A DNA stretch of 64,000 nt from Epiperipatus broadwayi (GCA_028023455.1 JAQFVV010000012.1:6918499-6982498); one strand, 5' to 3'; shown: positions 37,486-51,430, counted from the first letter of the stretch. A program made the numbers and translations. The notes: generated from the sequence alone by a model not told the origin.

Positions 37486-37830
37486 TATCCAAATATTGTT
37501 TTGATTATCTCAGGGTAAAATAAATATAAATAAATAAAGAATAATAAATTGTATGTGTCATTTATTATAATTGTGTGATTCATTACTTTTAATAAGTGAT
37601 ATATATATACAAAGTTAATTTTAAAAAAATTAATTCATATTTTATTCACATTGACAAAAGAATAACAATAATAATATTTACAATATTTTTCATGTTTAGT
37701 TGAATATTTTTCTACTAATTGCTCTACTTAAAAAAATATTATTCATAAATAATTCTTATTATCATAATGGGATGTGATGTAATATTTTAGTCTTTTTATA
37801 CTAGCTAAAAGCTGTCTATAGTATAAAAGT
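37486..37830. other. A/T-rich spacer
   Basis: Nothing recognised. Confidence 0.6.
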
Positions 37831-38122
37831 TATGTAAATAGAGGGATTTGAACTCAGCATTTTCAGTCTATTCTTTCTCCATTCTATCTCAAGCAACTGA
37901 TACACCTGACAATACACATGCGAAAAAGATACTTGATCCCCAATATATGTATTTTATGCTAAACCAGCACTCATCAGTTGGGCCAGATTATATTCTGCCA
38001 CACACATATACAATCAATGCTCAGTTTATCTTAAGATAGTTGGAAGGATGAGAATATTGAAACCTATCCATTAATGTTTGAGAAATTGCTATTTTAATAT
38101 AAACCAAGCACTGATTTTTTAC

Positions 38123-38166
<44 letters not shown>

Positions 38167-38332
38167 TTTGATGATCTGGCCCAACTGATGAGTGCTGGTT
38201 TGACTCAAAATATGTATATTGGGGAGCATGTGTCTTTTTCACATGTGTGTGGCCATGTGTGTTAGTTGGTTGAGATAGAGTGGAGGAGGAATAAACTGAA
38301 AATTGCTGAATTCAAATCTCTCTATTTACATA
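37831..38332. mobile_element. Family P palindromic element, ~0.5 kb
   Basis: Arms of about 165 bp at each end, with TATGTAAATAGAG at the outer edge and TTTGAACTCAG or its diverged complement just inside. The family phrase CATCAGTTGGGCCAGAT is in both arms. The centre holds a compound microsatellite. Open frames 37848-38039 and 38021-38242 are translations of the repeat. Confidence 0.8.
38123..38166 (+). repeat. Compound (AT)n(GT)n(GA)n microsatellite
   Basis: Three dinucleotide runs follow one another without interruption in the centre of the family P element. Confidence 0.95.
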
Positions 38333-39100
38333 TATAGAAAACATTCAATATACACAAATGATATATTGCTTTAGAATTATATATAAATAATGATAAATTA
38401 GTATTTATTTAAATATTAAACAACTTAATATAACAACCATATATATTTTCACAATGAATAATCCTTATAATTCTTCAATTATGTTAATCCCTCTCAAGCT
38501 TAAACATTTTTTTATTTCACATGAAGCAGTATTTCAAAATAACTACACTATATATCTCCAAATTAAGTGGCCACAATAAGAAAATAATATATGTCATTTA
38601 CTTATCAACTCTATTAGACATTGGCCTCCAAAAGAACTTGATAAGTGCAGGCTTCAACACACTTATAGAAAATGTCACTATTATTTAAAATATTTATATC
38701 AATGATCCTATTTAATTTTATAAATTCTACACCATCGTTTTATCCCTAAATAACAACTGATAAATTCATTCACTGTCGAAAATATGTTAGAATGATAAAA
38801 TAAATTATTATAAATCAAATATAATTAATACTAATAATAGCACTAGTAATTAGACAGCTCTTGCTTAATAATTTTTTAACATATATCTAAATTAACTTAT
38901 CCACCTTAATAAATAAATATGTAAGTATATGTGTGTGGTAGAAGAATATATTATTTAAAACATGAAATCAAATACCTGTTCTTCATTTCCTAAAGTTTTG
39001 CTGGAGAACGCTAAAAAAAATTAATAAAACAAACAAAGAAAATATATATATATTAATCATAAAAGGTTTGACCTTTTTCTTTATACTTATTTTTTTTATT
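38333..39100. other. A/T-rich sequence, nothing recognised
   Basis: Nothing recognised. Confidence 0.55.
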
Positions 39101-39359
39101 AAAAAGTCCTATTGAAATAAATTGAGCTATTGCTGAAACTCACTGCACTCATTAAAATATCCATCCGACAGCCAATCAGATGTCATAATAGCCGTCTAAA
39201 TGACAATCAAACCTAAACATTTAGACAGCTATCATGACATCTGATTGGCTGTCAGATGGGTATTTTAACGAGTGCAGTGAGTTTCAGCAGTAGCTCAATT
39301 TATTTCAATTTTCAACTATCTGCGCTTCGCAAATTAAAATATTATTTAAAAAGTCCTAT
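39101..39359. mobile_element. Palindromic element with 12-bp target duplication
   Basis: Exact direct repeats AAAAAGTCCTAT flank the element (39101-39112 and 39348-39359). Arms of about 92 bp, 39111-39202 and 39218-39309, are near-perfect inverted copies containing GACAGCCAATCAGATGTCAT, a CCAAT-box-like word. A 38-nt tail (39310-39347) separates the right arm from the right duplication, so the element is asymmetric at its edges. No coding sequence. Confidence 0.85.
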
Positions 39360-40514
39360 GTAAGTTAAAGTTCATAACACTATTTTCAATCATCACTTCC
39401 TCATGGATTAGTAGTTGAATTGTCAAAAAAAATATTACTTTGGATAATAAACTCATAAAACTTCTTTAGTTTATTGTTCAAGTGCTTGATTTTCTGGAGA
39501 TAATTATATTACATATAGGACACATATTGACAGTTCTAGAAATGCTTTGATTTATTACATTGTTGACACTCCTTTCCTCATATTTTAGATAGGTGTTTAT
39601 TTACTCTTCTCTAAACATTTATTTTTTTATGTTCATAACTTTCTGGCTCATGATCTGGAAAATAATGGACAAAAAAAGCTTGATGAACTTCAAACAATCT
39701 ACCTTCTTTAACCAGACATAGTCATTGCCTTCTGATATAAATATTTTCTTCATTGATAATTTAACAATGTTAGTGAAAATAAAAGAATGGACTTTTGTTG
39801 ACCAAGCTGAGAAATAAATACCAGCAAAAAAAGAAAAATAATAGTAATAAACTCTCTTAAAAAATATTGTCCTCATTTATTGCATCAGCATTTCCATAAT
39901 ATTTTTTTTTTTTAGACAAACTAGCTTCTCTTGTCTTGTAATATTAAATTTTCATTGTAAACCATAAAGATCTACACAAACACACACACACACACTAAAT
40001 AATAACCCTTTAGAATCTTTTAGCATCCAAATATAGCATTAAATATTTATAAAATAAACACATAATTTGTCAGATAAATAATTTTAAATAAAATTTATAT
40101 ACAAAGAAATATATATATTTCTCTGTCTTGTTTTTAAATTATCCACACACACATATTTTATGGCTACAATTAAAATTAAAGTGTTTAACAATAATAAGTC
40201 AATTTGTAATAGAATCATTCTTTTATTGCAATATTATATTGCATTCCTAATGCAAAATTTAATAAACATTGACTTTAAATGAATAATATCATGAAAGTTA
40301 AAACATTTAATTGATACACAAAACAAATAAAAAAAATATATAAATAAATTCTAATGTAATTCATGATAGTAGATTTCTTTCTCTCAATATATATTATAAA
40401 ATGTATATAAGGAAATTACGAGATATTTATTTAACCTTTTTTTTTTTAAATTCCCAAACAACATATTTTAAGAATTGCACTGGGGTCTAATTCTTATAAT
40501 ATATATATATATAT
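39360..40514. other. A/T-rich sequence with small microsatellites
   Basis: (CA)n near 39977-39994 and (AT)n at 40499-40514 directly before the 1-kb repeat. No gene seen. Confidence 0.55.
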
Positions 40515-41528
40515 CATACCATCATGGACTAAATTTAAACTTGAAAGTACTACATTCCTAAAAATAAATAATTGTTGGTTTATCTCATTTTAATTCTCAA
40601 TTAGGTATTTTAAAAAAACATCAAATAGTTTGCTTTATTAATGAGTAATGATTGACAATACATCTTAGTGCAAGATGACTTACATAATTTTTAATTTTTT
40701 TTAAACAGATGATATATTAAATTGTTAGTATTTTATATAGCAATAAATATAAAATTTAAATTTCATTCTTAGAAAGACTTGATAAAGTGAATTATGTATT
40801 AAGAGATTTGTTTTTTGACATTTTTATTTATGGCATACATTTCACAAATAAGGTGTAAATATGGACAAACAAAATAGTCAATTATTATTTAAAGTGTGTG
40901 TATGCATGCAAATGTATTCTATATTTATATGCTTGAAACAATATTAAATTACATGTATTTAAAACATTGTATTTATATAAGTATTTAATAGGTCTTTAAA
41001 ATATTGAATATCATATATTTAAATAGATAAATATAAAAGAAATGTTTTTATTTCATTTTTAAAATATGATTTTAAAAATGTATTTTAATTTGTAAATTTA
41101 TTTATTTTTATTATTCTTTAAAATGAATATTTTATTACAAAATAAATGTTGATGTATTCACAAATAATATTTATTGAATAGAATTTAACTCTTAATAAGA
41201 GAGGTCATAGTAATGAGCTGAACTTAAATTATGCCATAGAAACAACATCTAGGATAGTGACCTAAATGTGATGTCATCAGAAAAAAATTATTTAAGCTCT
41301 TGATCTTAGTTTTCTCTCTCAATGTGAATATCAATAAATGAACTATGCAATGCTATATATTTTGATAATATTTTTGAGTTTTACTACAGTCATACATGGC
41401 TAAGTAAATAAAACATTTGCTCAAAAGACTTCAATCTCAGATAGTAAAATTCTTCTCATGGAAATATAATTTAAGTGCTACAATGTGTAATTCATTATGG
41501 AAATATACTTTAAATACTACAATGTGTC
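40515..41528 (+). repeat. 1-kb direct repeat, left copy (LTR candidate)
   Basis: Aligns by eye along its whole length with 49725-52563, which carries a 1.7-kb insertion. Shared landmarks include ATCATGG, CACAAATAAGGTGT, ATGTGATGTCATCA, the promoter-like TATTTAAG and the AATAAA signal near 41331. The right end carries two ~39-bp tandem units (TATGGAAATAT...TACAATGTGT); the other copy has four. The left end adjoins a (TA)n run. Size, direct orientation and promoter/polyA order suit an LTR, but no primer-binding site was recognised after it. Confidence 0.7.
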
Positions 41529-43092
41529 ATCACCTTTTTGCATTCTGCTAACATTCTGACAAATTTCTTTATTCTCACTAGATGTAAACTTTCAACTTTT
41601 ATTTTAATATTAAACCATTATTATTAATCAGAATATAATAAATTTTACCTCATTTGATAGATATTTTTATTTAAAAATTAAATAAATTTTAAAATCTCAC
41701 ATTTGATTTTTGGAATTATTTTAAAAATTAGATTATAATTAAAATAAAATGCTGTCACATCATCGAATTTCAGGTAAAGTGGATTCAATTTGAAAAATGA
41801 ATGAAATCATCTTTGTTTGATGTTTGTTTTAAATATCTGAACAAATTATTTTTAATATCTAGTAACTTTCAATTTATGCTTTAAAAGTTTACTTTTTTTT
41901 GTCATTTTTACAATATTGCTAAATATTATAACAGTCTATTGAATGACATCATTTATAGACAGTTGTATTTCCTGTGATCTTAATCTCTATGATAATGTCA
42001 CACAGAAGAAATATATTTCAAAATAAAACATTTCTGTAAAAAATAAATATACAATAATATATATTTTTGCTTTTTAATAATTATTACACAATTATGATAC
42101 AAAAATAATCATAAACTTTCCAAAAAATTAAGTTTTCAGATCATCATAATATTTTCTCAAAGTAATGTTGCAAAGTTTGAGATTGCCAAATATATAATAG
42201 ACATCCATCATCATGGAGTTCAAGAAACTTTGAAGACCTGCTTGTTTGATTATCCTGCTCTCTTTTGAATTTTTTAGAAATTAAAATATTAGAAAAAATA
42301 TATGTGAATTTTAAAGCTGTAAAAAAAAGCTTCACCAAATTTCTCAGCAGAGGGTAAAAAATGCAAATAAAATTTCTTGATTTCTGGTCTGAGAAAGTTT
42401 CATAATTAAAAACAAAATGATTAAGAAATACATTAAAATTGACCAATGTTTTTATTATTATATTTAAAAAAAGTTAAGCATTTTAATATATTATTAGAGA
42501 ATGCTTTATTGGAAAACTTGTAACTTCATTAAAATGGATAAAACTTTTTTGAAGGCTATAAACTGGGACATACCTGAATTTAAGCACAATACTTATTTAG
42601 CATATCTATGTACTATAGAAAACATCATAGAATTTTAGTAAGGTTTCTAAAGACTTTTTGAACTTTAAGTTTATTATTATTTGTGCATATATTATGCAAT
42701 ATATATATATATATTAAATTATAAGATTTTGTGTAAATCAAGAAATATTATTTTAATGAAATTATATTTTAAGAAACATTCCTTGTAACCCTTATAAAAT
42801 TAAACAGGTAGTATATTTTCATTCTTTATTTATTTATTTATTTTTGGAATGCATATGGTTTGTTTATTATACATAAAAATATAGCATAACCAAAAAAAAT
42901 AATTTAAATTACACAGAAAACAAAATTTAAATATATTTTTTAATGCTAATTTTGTTTTCTTTAAATTTATGGTATGTTTGTATTCTTCACATATATTAAA
43001 ACCAATAGATATTGGGTATAAATCTTTATAAGTAATCTTGATAATAGTGTATATTTAATATATATATATATATTGATTATGACTTTTTATTT
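41529..43092. other. A/T-rich sequence, nothing recognised
   Basis: Between the left 1-kb repeat and the LINE. The minus-strand frame 42144-42446 has no recognisable domain. A (TA)n run lies at 43059-43074 next to the LINE start. Confidence 0.5.
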
Positions 43093-45809
43093 AGATACTT
43101 ACAACTGCAGATCACTTTCAAGTGAAGGAAGATTTCAAGAAGTGAAAAAGGATAGTCTTATATTAAATGGGAGATTATTGAACTTTGTGAAGTTAGAAGA
43201 AAAGGTGAAGGGACAACTGACTTAAAAAATAGACATGTACTCTATTACAAGGGCATAAATATTGGAAGTACAAGTGTAGTAGGATTCATTATAAATAAAA
43301 AGTGGCAGAACAACATTGTGGAGATTGATGGTATATCAGACAGAGTGGCAAGATTAGTTATTCAACTTAATAGTAGATACCAAATGCAGATAATTCAGGT
43401 TTATGTCCCAACAAGTTCTCATAATGATAAGTAGTAGAAGATTTTTATATGGATGTACAAAAGGTTTTTAATCAGACTAAACAACATTTTAAAATTCTTA
43501 TGTGAGACTTTAATGCTACAATTAGTAAACAAATGAAAGATGCAAATGATGTAGACAAATTTGGTTATGGTAATAGAAATGAGAGAGGACATAGACTTAT
43601 GGTGTTTGCAAAAAAAAGACTTTATATTATGAATTCTTTTTTTGAGAAAAGTGTTAAAAAGAAATGGACATGAAAGCATTCAAATGAAGATAACACCCAG
43701 AAATGAATTATATTTTGACTAACAGAAAATATATATTTCAAGATTGTAATGTTCTTAATAAATTCAATGTAAGAAGTGATCATCAATTAGTAAGATATAA
43801 GATACATGTTAACACAAAACTAGAGTGACAAAAATTATTAAGAATAACAATATTTACAGTTGATATTCCTAGTCTTCAGAAACATACTAATGAATTTAAA
43901 TTACAACTTGAAAATAATTTTCAAGTATTAATAGATTTTGAACATGATTTAGATTTGAATGAAATTAATATGAAAATAACTGATACACTTTTAAAAACTG
44001 CAACAAAGACAGTTGGTAGAAAAATGCAGCATTTGACCAATAAAATTTCTATTGAGACTAGAGAATTTGTGAAGAAAAGAAGAAATATAAAGATATATAA
44101 AAATGATGCATTAAGAGGGATTGTATATCTCAAATTTTGTAAAATAGTGTGAAAAGGAGTTGTTATTGATATAAGTAAATATAATTGTGAACTAACAAGA
44201 AAAACTGTAGAAGAGACTAAAAGTAATGTAAAACAACATTTTGGTATTGATAGAAAACTTATATCTGCAATCAAAAAGAGATGGAACTATTACTAAAAAG
44301 AGATATGACATCATGAAATGAGTAGAAGAGTTCTATCAAGAATTATGTAGTAATAAAGAACAAGTACCTCCTATATCTATTATATCTTCTGAATTGCCTA
44401 GGATTTTAAATAAGTCATGCAATTAAATTATGAAAAAGGGAAAAGCTCCAGGTAATAATGGAATTATAATTAATATATTAAATGAAGCAGGTGAAGAAAC
44501 AGAAATTTTTTTTGGCACAGTTATATACCAAATGTCTAAATGATAAAGATATGCAAGATTATTGAAAGAATGCAGTATCAATATTAATATTTTAAAAAGG
44601 TGATAAAGAAGATATTAGAAACTATAAACCTATCAGTTTTATACAAAAAATTTACCAAGATAATTACAACTCATCTACAGAGAACATTGGATTTCAACCA
44701 ACCAAGAAAACAAGCTGGATTTAAAAGTGGTTTTAGTACAGTAGATCATATCCAAGTATTGAGAGAAGTTATAGAAAGGACAAATAAACATGACTTGCCA
44801 TTATGCATTGAATTTGTGATTATGAAAAGCATTTGACCTATAAGCATTTCTTCAGTGATTAAAGCATTGGATCATCAAGATATAGACCCAGGATGTTGTC
44901 ATATTCTATTACATAATTATACTAGGAAGGTTAACATTGAGAAGGATGTAGACAGGGTGACTTTATATCTCCAAAACTTTTTACAGCAGCACTGCAAGAA
45001 GTATTTTGTGGATTAAAATGGGAAGCTAAAGGAGTGAAAGTAAATGGAGATTATTTAAGTCATTTAGATTTTGAAAATGATGTAGTTGTTATTGCAAATA
45101 ATGCTTAGAACTTCAGGAAATGTTGCAATAGTTATCAGATAAAAGTAAGAAAGTATGACTAATGGTAAATGTTAAAAAGATTAAAGTAATGCTTAATGGA
45201 TTTTCTCAAAAGATGAAAATAAAGATCGATTATGATGAGTTAGAAGGAGTTAACAACTACAAATACCTTGGTCAGATTATTACTACAGATGGAAACATAA
45301 TGGATGAAATTAATCATAGAATTAAACTTGTTTGGGGTGCTTTGGGTAGAAATAACTTAGTATTAAAAGGAAATATGCTTGTGTTTGAAAAGGAAGGTTT
45401 TATAATAAATATATTTTACCAGTTCTTACTTATGGATCTGAGACTTGGACACTTTATAGAAGAGCAATACAGAAACTTCAAAGCACTCAAAAAATTATAG
45501 AGAGATGAGTAACAAGAAAAGATTGAAAATGTAATATAAACAGCTATTACTGACATTGTTGAAAGAATTAAAAGACTGGAGTTGGAATGGACATATTAGT
45601 AGAAGAGATAATAATAAATAGAAAATTGAACTCTTAAACTGGATTCATTATAAAAGACCTAGAAAGAAATCACATGTGAGATGGATGGATGGAATAAGAA
45701 AGTATGCAGAGGTGATGTAGAGAAAAGTGGCTAGAGATCAGAGAAGATGGGTTAAACTTGGAGAGACCATCCTGCAGAGGACTGATAGTGGTTGATGATG
45801 ATGATAATG
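43093..45809 (+). pseudogene. RTE-like LINE endonuclease-reverse transcriptase relic
   Basis: This 2.7-kb relic keeps the domain order of an RTE-type element. The APE-like endonuclease begins TYNCRSLSSEGRFQEV (about 43097). DFNA is at 43506-43517, then RNERGHRL, and a late SDH-like motif near 43778. Reverse transcriptase follows, with KAPGNNG (44441-44461), QAGFKSGFSTVDHIQVLREV (about 44710-44770) and the catalytic FADD box changed to FEND (45070-45081), losing one Asp. The C-terminal region ends before a GATGATGATGATAATG tail (45794-45809). At least eight frameshifts or stops make it dead. These proteins nick DNA and reverse-transcribe at the nick. The 5' end is close to the usual protein start, so truncation is minor. 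It inserted after a (TA)n run. Confidence 0.9.
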
Positions 45810-47136
45810 CCATAATACTTTATGTATTTAAATTAATAAGTTTACATTAATTATTGTAAGAAAACAGTAAACAAAGTGGACATATTTAAGCAATTTCTTA
45901 AAATATATATATTTAAGTATTGATTTGGAAGAATTTATGCATATCCAATATATTTTCTTCTATGCTTCATTAGTATATTGTTTGCAGTATATGTCAGATA
46001 AATTTTAAATTATATTATATGCAATAGATAAAAGGGGAACCAATTCCTGATCAAATAACTTAACAAGGGATATTTCATTTGATCATTAATTCTTTTTTTA
46101 TTTATTATGTTTATTATATTAATACATTTATTTTTATTATTTCATGATTATTCATAGCCAACTTATTCTACTGCAGTTTAAATTAACTTTAAGAGTCTCT
46201 ACATATTTTATTTTATATATTAAAATATCAGCTACCAAAATATTGAATGAAACTTTTTATTTATTTCAATAACTTATCATTAATATTTCATTAGATATAT
46301 TTTGTTATTATAGTGAATAAATAATTAGTCAATGTTAAGCTAATATTTTATTAATCACTATTTGGTTAAACTAATATACTTATTTTATTTCAAACTGGTA
46401 GAATTTGGTACTCAACATTATTGATACTTTGATAAACTGTATTTGTTTGAAGATATTTTATGGTAATAAAATTTAGCATCCTGATGTGTTGTTGTTTGAA
46501 TAGAACTCAGTTAATCAAGATTACAATATTTAATTCTGTTACAGTTAGTATTCAAATTGGGACCCAAGAAAATCATTTATTTGTTTTATATATTTTAATT
46601 CTGTTAGAATAGGCACATCAATGTTGTGGGGCATCTGATGATACAGTAATTTATTTATTTTATATTTTTTAATTGTTACAAAGTGTGAGCTCGAATAGAG
46701 ACCAGTTACCTAAGATTATTGTTGTGTGCATATATTTTTGATAAAACTCAGAACAGAAAGTTCAATTGTATTTATAATTTTATGTGTATTTTAAGATATG
46801 AATAATAAATAATTTTATTTCCAACATATTAAACTTCTTTGAAGATTTAATTTATTTTTTTAAAAAAAATTGTATGGAGTATTTTATAAGTGAATTTTAA
46901 AGTTGTATTACAGAGTAGATGTAGAAGTTGTAGGAACTTTACAAAATAATAGTGATAATTGAATATTTTGAGCACTTGAAGATGTTTTATTTGCAGATTC
47001 TCAGCTAATTATAGTTTGTTTGGTGATATTAGCTACTAATAGAATATTTGGTTATTTGTTCTATTAATATAGTGTGTATATATATATATTTCATGTTTTC
47101 TTTTGATATATTTATTATTGTGACTAACATACTATA
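45810..47136. other. A/T-rich sequence with possible LTR/leader remnants
   Basis: Two short blocks, near 46540-46570 and 46675-46715, each follow TTACA with a run resembling a retroviral primer-binding region (ATTGGGACCC; GAGCTCGAATAGAGACC). They could mark the LTR-leader junction of the gag-like relic downstream. The match is weak. Confidence 0.3.
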
Positions 47137-47788
47137 ATGGATGCTATAAATACTGAGATATTGGAAGGTCCTGACAATGGCATTTTAACAATTATTTTTA
47201 ATAAATTGAAAGTTTAAAACTGATTCCAATAATAAATTTAAAGAATTAAAAACTGATTTAAAAGAAATGTAAAAATGATTCCAATAATAAATTTCATGAG
47301 TTGAGAGCTGATTTCAATAAGTAATTTAATTCATTTAATGTCGAATCTAATGCTTCAAATGCTCGATTTGAAGAGTTTAAATATGGTTTAGACATAAAAT
47401 TAGGAGTTCAATATAAAATGTAATACAAGATTCAATGAATTAAAAGCTAAAATGAGAAACTTGAGAATAAATTAGATAAATTCCAAGAAAGATTTACAAC
47501 AAAATTAAGAAATCTTAAATGAATAGCAATGATTTGAAAGACGAATTTAGGAAATCTGAGACAAATTCAGGTACCAAAGTTATTGCATTAGATATTAAAA
47601 TAGAAGTAAAAGGTGAATCTAAAGCTGAACTTAGGGAATTTATAGAAACTAGACAAAGTCTTAGTGCTTACATAAAAAATAATTTTTTGAATAATAATGA
47701 GAGTATTATTAGAAGTAATAATAAGTATATAGACACGTGTAGTGATGTTGATAAATGTTCAATGCTTCGTGAAATGAGTAGTCTCTGA
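47137..47788 (+). pseudogene. Gag-like coiled-coil relic
   Basis: Broken frames from an ATG at 47137 to 47788 are rich in K, E, N, L and F, with repeated FNNKFKELKTDL-type units at about 48-bp spacing (47180-47340). This looks like a long coiled coil. An 89-codon open part (47519-47788) continues with EFRKSETNSG and KAELREFIETRQSLS. Gypsy-type gag proteins often begin this way. No zinc knuckle, protease or reverse transcriptase was recognised afterwards, so the family is inferred. The A-rich composition alone could mimic a coiled coil. Confidence 0.35.
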
Positions 47789-49724
47789 TGTAATTTTGAG
47801 TCTCTGATAATGAAATGAATAGTTTTTAGTTATTTATTAAGGATGAATACTGACAGATATTTAATATTTGTAAAAAGAGAATAGTTTTGAATGATATTCA
47901 CCCAAAGAGAAAAATATTACAGATCTAATAAAATGTATGATAAAATAAATTAATGTATTTTGTTAGAAAATAATTCAAGACATTATAAGACCATTATTGA
48001 TGAAAGAGATTATTGTAGTAGAAAACATGTTCGGTGAAAAAATAAAAACAAGGTAAATATAACTAATAATGCTTGCTTAATATATAGTTATAACAATTTA
48101 GAAAGTAGGTTATTTTGTAAAGATAGGTATGTATTTGATCTTATTTATTTTGACAATACTAATCATTGGTATAACTATAGTTATCGATTCAAGACAAGAA
48201 TACAAAACATAAATAAGTTTTGTTTGATATAGGGACATAATATTTATATGTAACAAAATTATTCATAGTATAAAGAGTTATTATAATCTGACAACAGATT
48301 TATTTAGCAAATATCCAAAAACAAACTTAAATATATACCATTTCTGTATAAGCTTTTTTTTTGTTTTGAATAATAAAATTTGTTTATGAATAATTTTAGT
48401 GGAATTATTTAGTATATATATATAACCATTAGAAATCAATCAACACTTAGACAATCCCAATATAGATAACAATCAAAAATTTCACACTGTTGTCAAGGCA
48501 ACCTCCTTTTAGCAATAGAGGTAGAATCCCATCTCCAAATGGTCTCATATATTTATAAAGAAATTAAAGATTGCAATTTGACTACAGAGATTGAAATTAT
48601 TCTTGGAAGAAGTTTAAATAAACCTCCTTCAACTGGTAAATATAATCTGTTCTGAATTCAGAGTAATAAATAGTCAATTATAACATTAAAAATTGCAATT
48701 ATAATTTTCAAATTGCACCCAAATTATATATATATATATATAACATGGTAGAAAAATGAAGTGTTACTTTAAATTTCTTTTTATAGATAATAAATTTATT
48801 ATGTATAAAAAGATGAGAAAGGTATTTTCAATGCCCAAAGTTTAAAATCAATGCCACCATCTGAATGGATAGCTAATATTCTAGATTAATTGAATTAAAA
48901 GATATGAAGAAACAATATTTTCTATGATAATAGAGTCTATTTATTTATTTATTTGGAATACAAGATGCTATGAGCTTAATAAATAGCAACACTTAAAGAG
49001 AATGATCAAATCTAATTTAGAGAAAATATGTTAAAACTTGATGTCACAATAGTATGGTATAGAGTATGAATATTTTAATCATTCAACTTTAGTATTATAT
49101 ATTTATAACAATATGTTTACAATTATTATTTCACAGAACAGAATTTGAGAACAAAATGGTATTTCAAGGGTATATGTATACTCTATTTTGGATTGTGTGA
49201 GAGAGAATAATTATCTGAAAGATAACAGAATATTTTAAAATAGGTTATTAGATAACAACTTAAGAGAATTAAAAAATAAATAATAAATACATAATATGAT
49301 TCATGGTCTAATCTTAAATGCTTTACAAATGAAATTGTCTTTAGATATACAATGATTAAAAGAGGATAGAATATTAATAAGATTTTTTTTTAGATAAATG
49401 GAAATTTTGAGAATTGAAAATGTAGTACATTATAATTATGTAAGTTACTTAATAAGTTACGGATTTTGGAACTTAAACATTTAGTCAATAACAGCACATA
49501 TTATAGACATTGTGGTATTGTATTTCTTGCATAATTTAATTAAAGTGAGATGTAAAAAGCGAAGGATTTGATTTATAGTCAAACTAAAATAAAGGATAAA
49601 ATTTAGTGTTGAATCGTTTTGCGTAGATTTATTAAGTTTTGTAGATTATTATTATTGGTAGTTAGTAAAAGATTGGAGATGTCAATAAGCTAAATTATTT
49701 ATTGTATGTATGAGTAGAAGACAA
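47789..49724. other. A/T-rich sequence, possible pol remains not recognised
   Basis: If the gag-like relic was part of an LTR element, pol should follow here. One aspartic-protease-like word (FDIGT near 48217) was noted, but no RT or integrase motif was. A (TA)n run lies at 48726-48742. Confidence 0.35.
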
Positions 49725-50634
49725 CATACAATCATGGTCTAGATTTAAACTTGGAAGTACTATATTCCTTAAAAAAAGTTTGTTGGCTTATTTTATTTTA
49801 ATTCTCAATTAATTTTTTAAAAAAAATTAAATAGTTTGCTTTATTAGTGAATAATGATTGGCAATACATCTTAATGTAAGATAACATTCATAATTTTTTT
49901 AACAGACATTCTTTATACCTAAGTCGCCATTTTGAATTTTAAAAAAAATTACAACAAATATAATTTATAATATCTTCTGTTTTAATATAGTAAATATAAA
50001 AATATATAGTCATTAGAAAGAGCAAATATGAAAGAATGTGATAAAATAATCATTACCTCAAAAAAAATAAGAAAAAAGAGATTTTTAACATTTTATTAAA
50101 CATGTTTATTTTTATATTGGTTCACAAATTCTAAATTTTGAAAATTAAATATTAAAATGACATTTTCATAGATAGCTTCATCACATTTGTCATAAAATTC
50201 TGAAAAAATTGATATATAACATGATTTATCTGAGATAATGTTTCATTATAAAACTTACAAAAGTAAAGTGATTGGTGACTTTCATTTTTACAAGCTGACC
50301 CTGATCTTGTCCTTCCATGCAAGGTATCTGCTAAAAATGTTTGGTTGTTCTTATATGCAGGGTATCTGTTGGAAATACATTTGATTTTAATGGGGTGGGG
50401 GAATAACAGTGTAAGAACAGTTTATGGGATATTATGCAATGAGAACTTTATATTTAAAAATATAATTAATTATTATATTATTGAAAAGTGGGGGGGGGGA
50501 ACCTAAAATATGTATTCTTTTCAAGTAAAAAAAGTGTACTCAAAAAATAAATATATCAAACAAAAATTTTTCTAAGATAAAATGAATAAAACTAAGTAAA
50601 TCAATAAACATCAAAATAAACAAATTTAGTAAGA

Positions 50635-50686
50635 GCAGTGATTATATATGTATGTGTAGAAGATAATGATGTGGACCAACTGATGT
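50635..50686 (-). mobile_element. Family P fragment
   Basis: ATATATGTATGTGTAGAAGA followed by GTGGACCAACTGATG matches the complement of the family P core. The copy is truncated and lies inside the piggyBac insertion. Confidence 0.6.
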
Positions 50687-50699
50687 ATGAGATAGTTAC

Positions 50700-51430
50700 T
50701 ATAATCATGCAATAAATGAATGATCATATAAATAAAATCATGATATGTCTTGCCTATTGCAATACCATGTAAGTAAATGATTCTGAGTTTGGATGTACAT
50801 GATTTTATTGTCACTGAAATGTAAATTGCTTAAAATTCCAATAAATAAATCTTGGGGCATAATTTAGCAAGTCCTAGTTGATGCAGTAATTCTTTTTTAG
50901 ACTAAATGAATTTGAATCTAGTCATCACATGTGTTGTACTACAAATTTGAATCACCATGTCTAAAAATGCATTCAACTCATGGATTGAAAGATTGACCCA
51001 TTTCAGAACTGCTTTCCATTTTACAGCATATTTATTACTTTCCACACATATATAATTATATATTTTCTTATAAAAAAAAAAAGTAATAAAAAACACTAAT
51101 TGAAAACTCATGGGTGATGGAAAAATTTAGGCCTGACATGTGCGACATGTAAATGTTATTGTCCAAAATTGAATCCAAGTCTGATCATGAAGAAGGCTCT
51201 AGAATAGATTCTGTTGCCATGCTCATCATTCTTACAAATGATTTCAGAAATCTTTTTTTTAACACTGCATCTTCTGGATCTGAACTATTACTAGAATTTT
51301 CATTGGTTGGGCTGCTAGAAAGACAAAATCTCAAAAACACCATATTCAAATCAGAGCTAAAACAAGTGGTGAAAGAATCCATTTCAGCAGTAAAAATGTT
51401 TTGATTACTAAATCTAAAAAAATGAGAGAA
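50700..51430 (-). pseudogene. piggyBac transposase N-terminal relic
   Basis: Reading on the minus strand, an acidic S/D-rich stretch (SSNSSDPEDA, then LEPSS and a following SDLDS, near 51165-51290) matches the N-terminus of piggyBac-type transposases. ESNKYAVKWK, WVNLSIHELNAFLDMVIQ (50902-51111) and then LSNLHFSDNK in a shifted frame (near 50810) match the start of the DDE_Tnp_1_7 domain, including the conserved E(M/L)xAFLG and RFLHFxDN motifs. Stops and frameshifts separate the parts. The catalytic aspartates and C-terminal cysteine-rich domain were not found with confidence. The plus-strand frame 51153-51404 is a shadow. Confidence 0.65.

Noticed and set aside
43921-44274. 117-codon open frame on the minus strand
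   Set aside because: Antisense to the LINE coding region; hydrophobic composition is the expected reverse of A-rich coding sequence.
50395-50505. G-runs (GGGGTGGGGG and a nine-G run)
   Set aside because: Too few runs within loop distance to satisfy a G-quadruplex pattern; likely slippage tracts.
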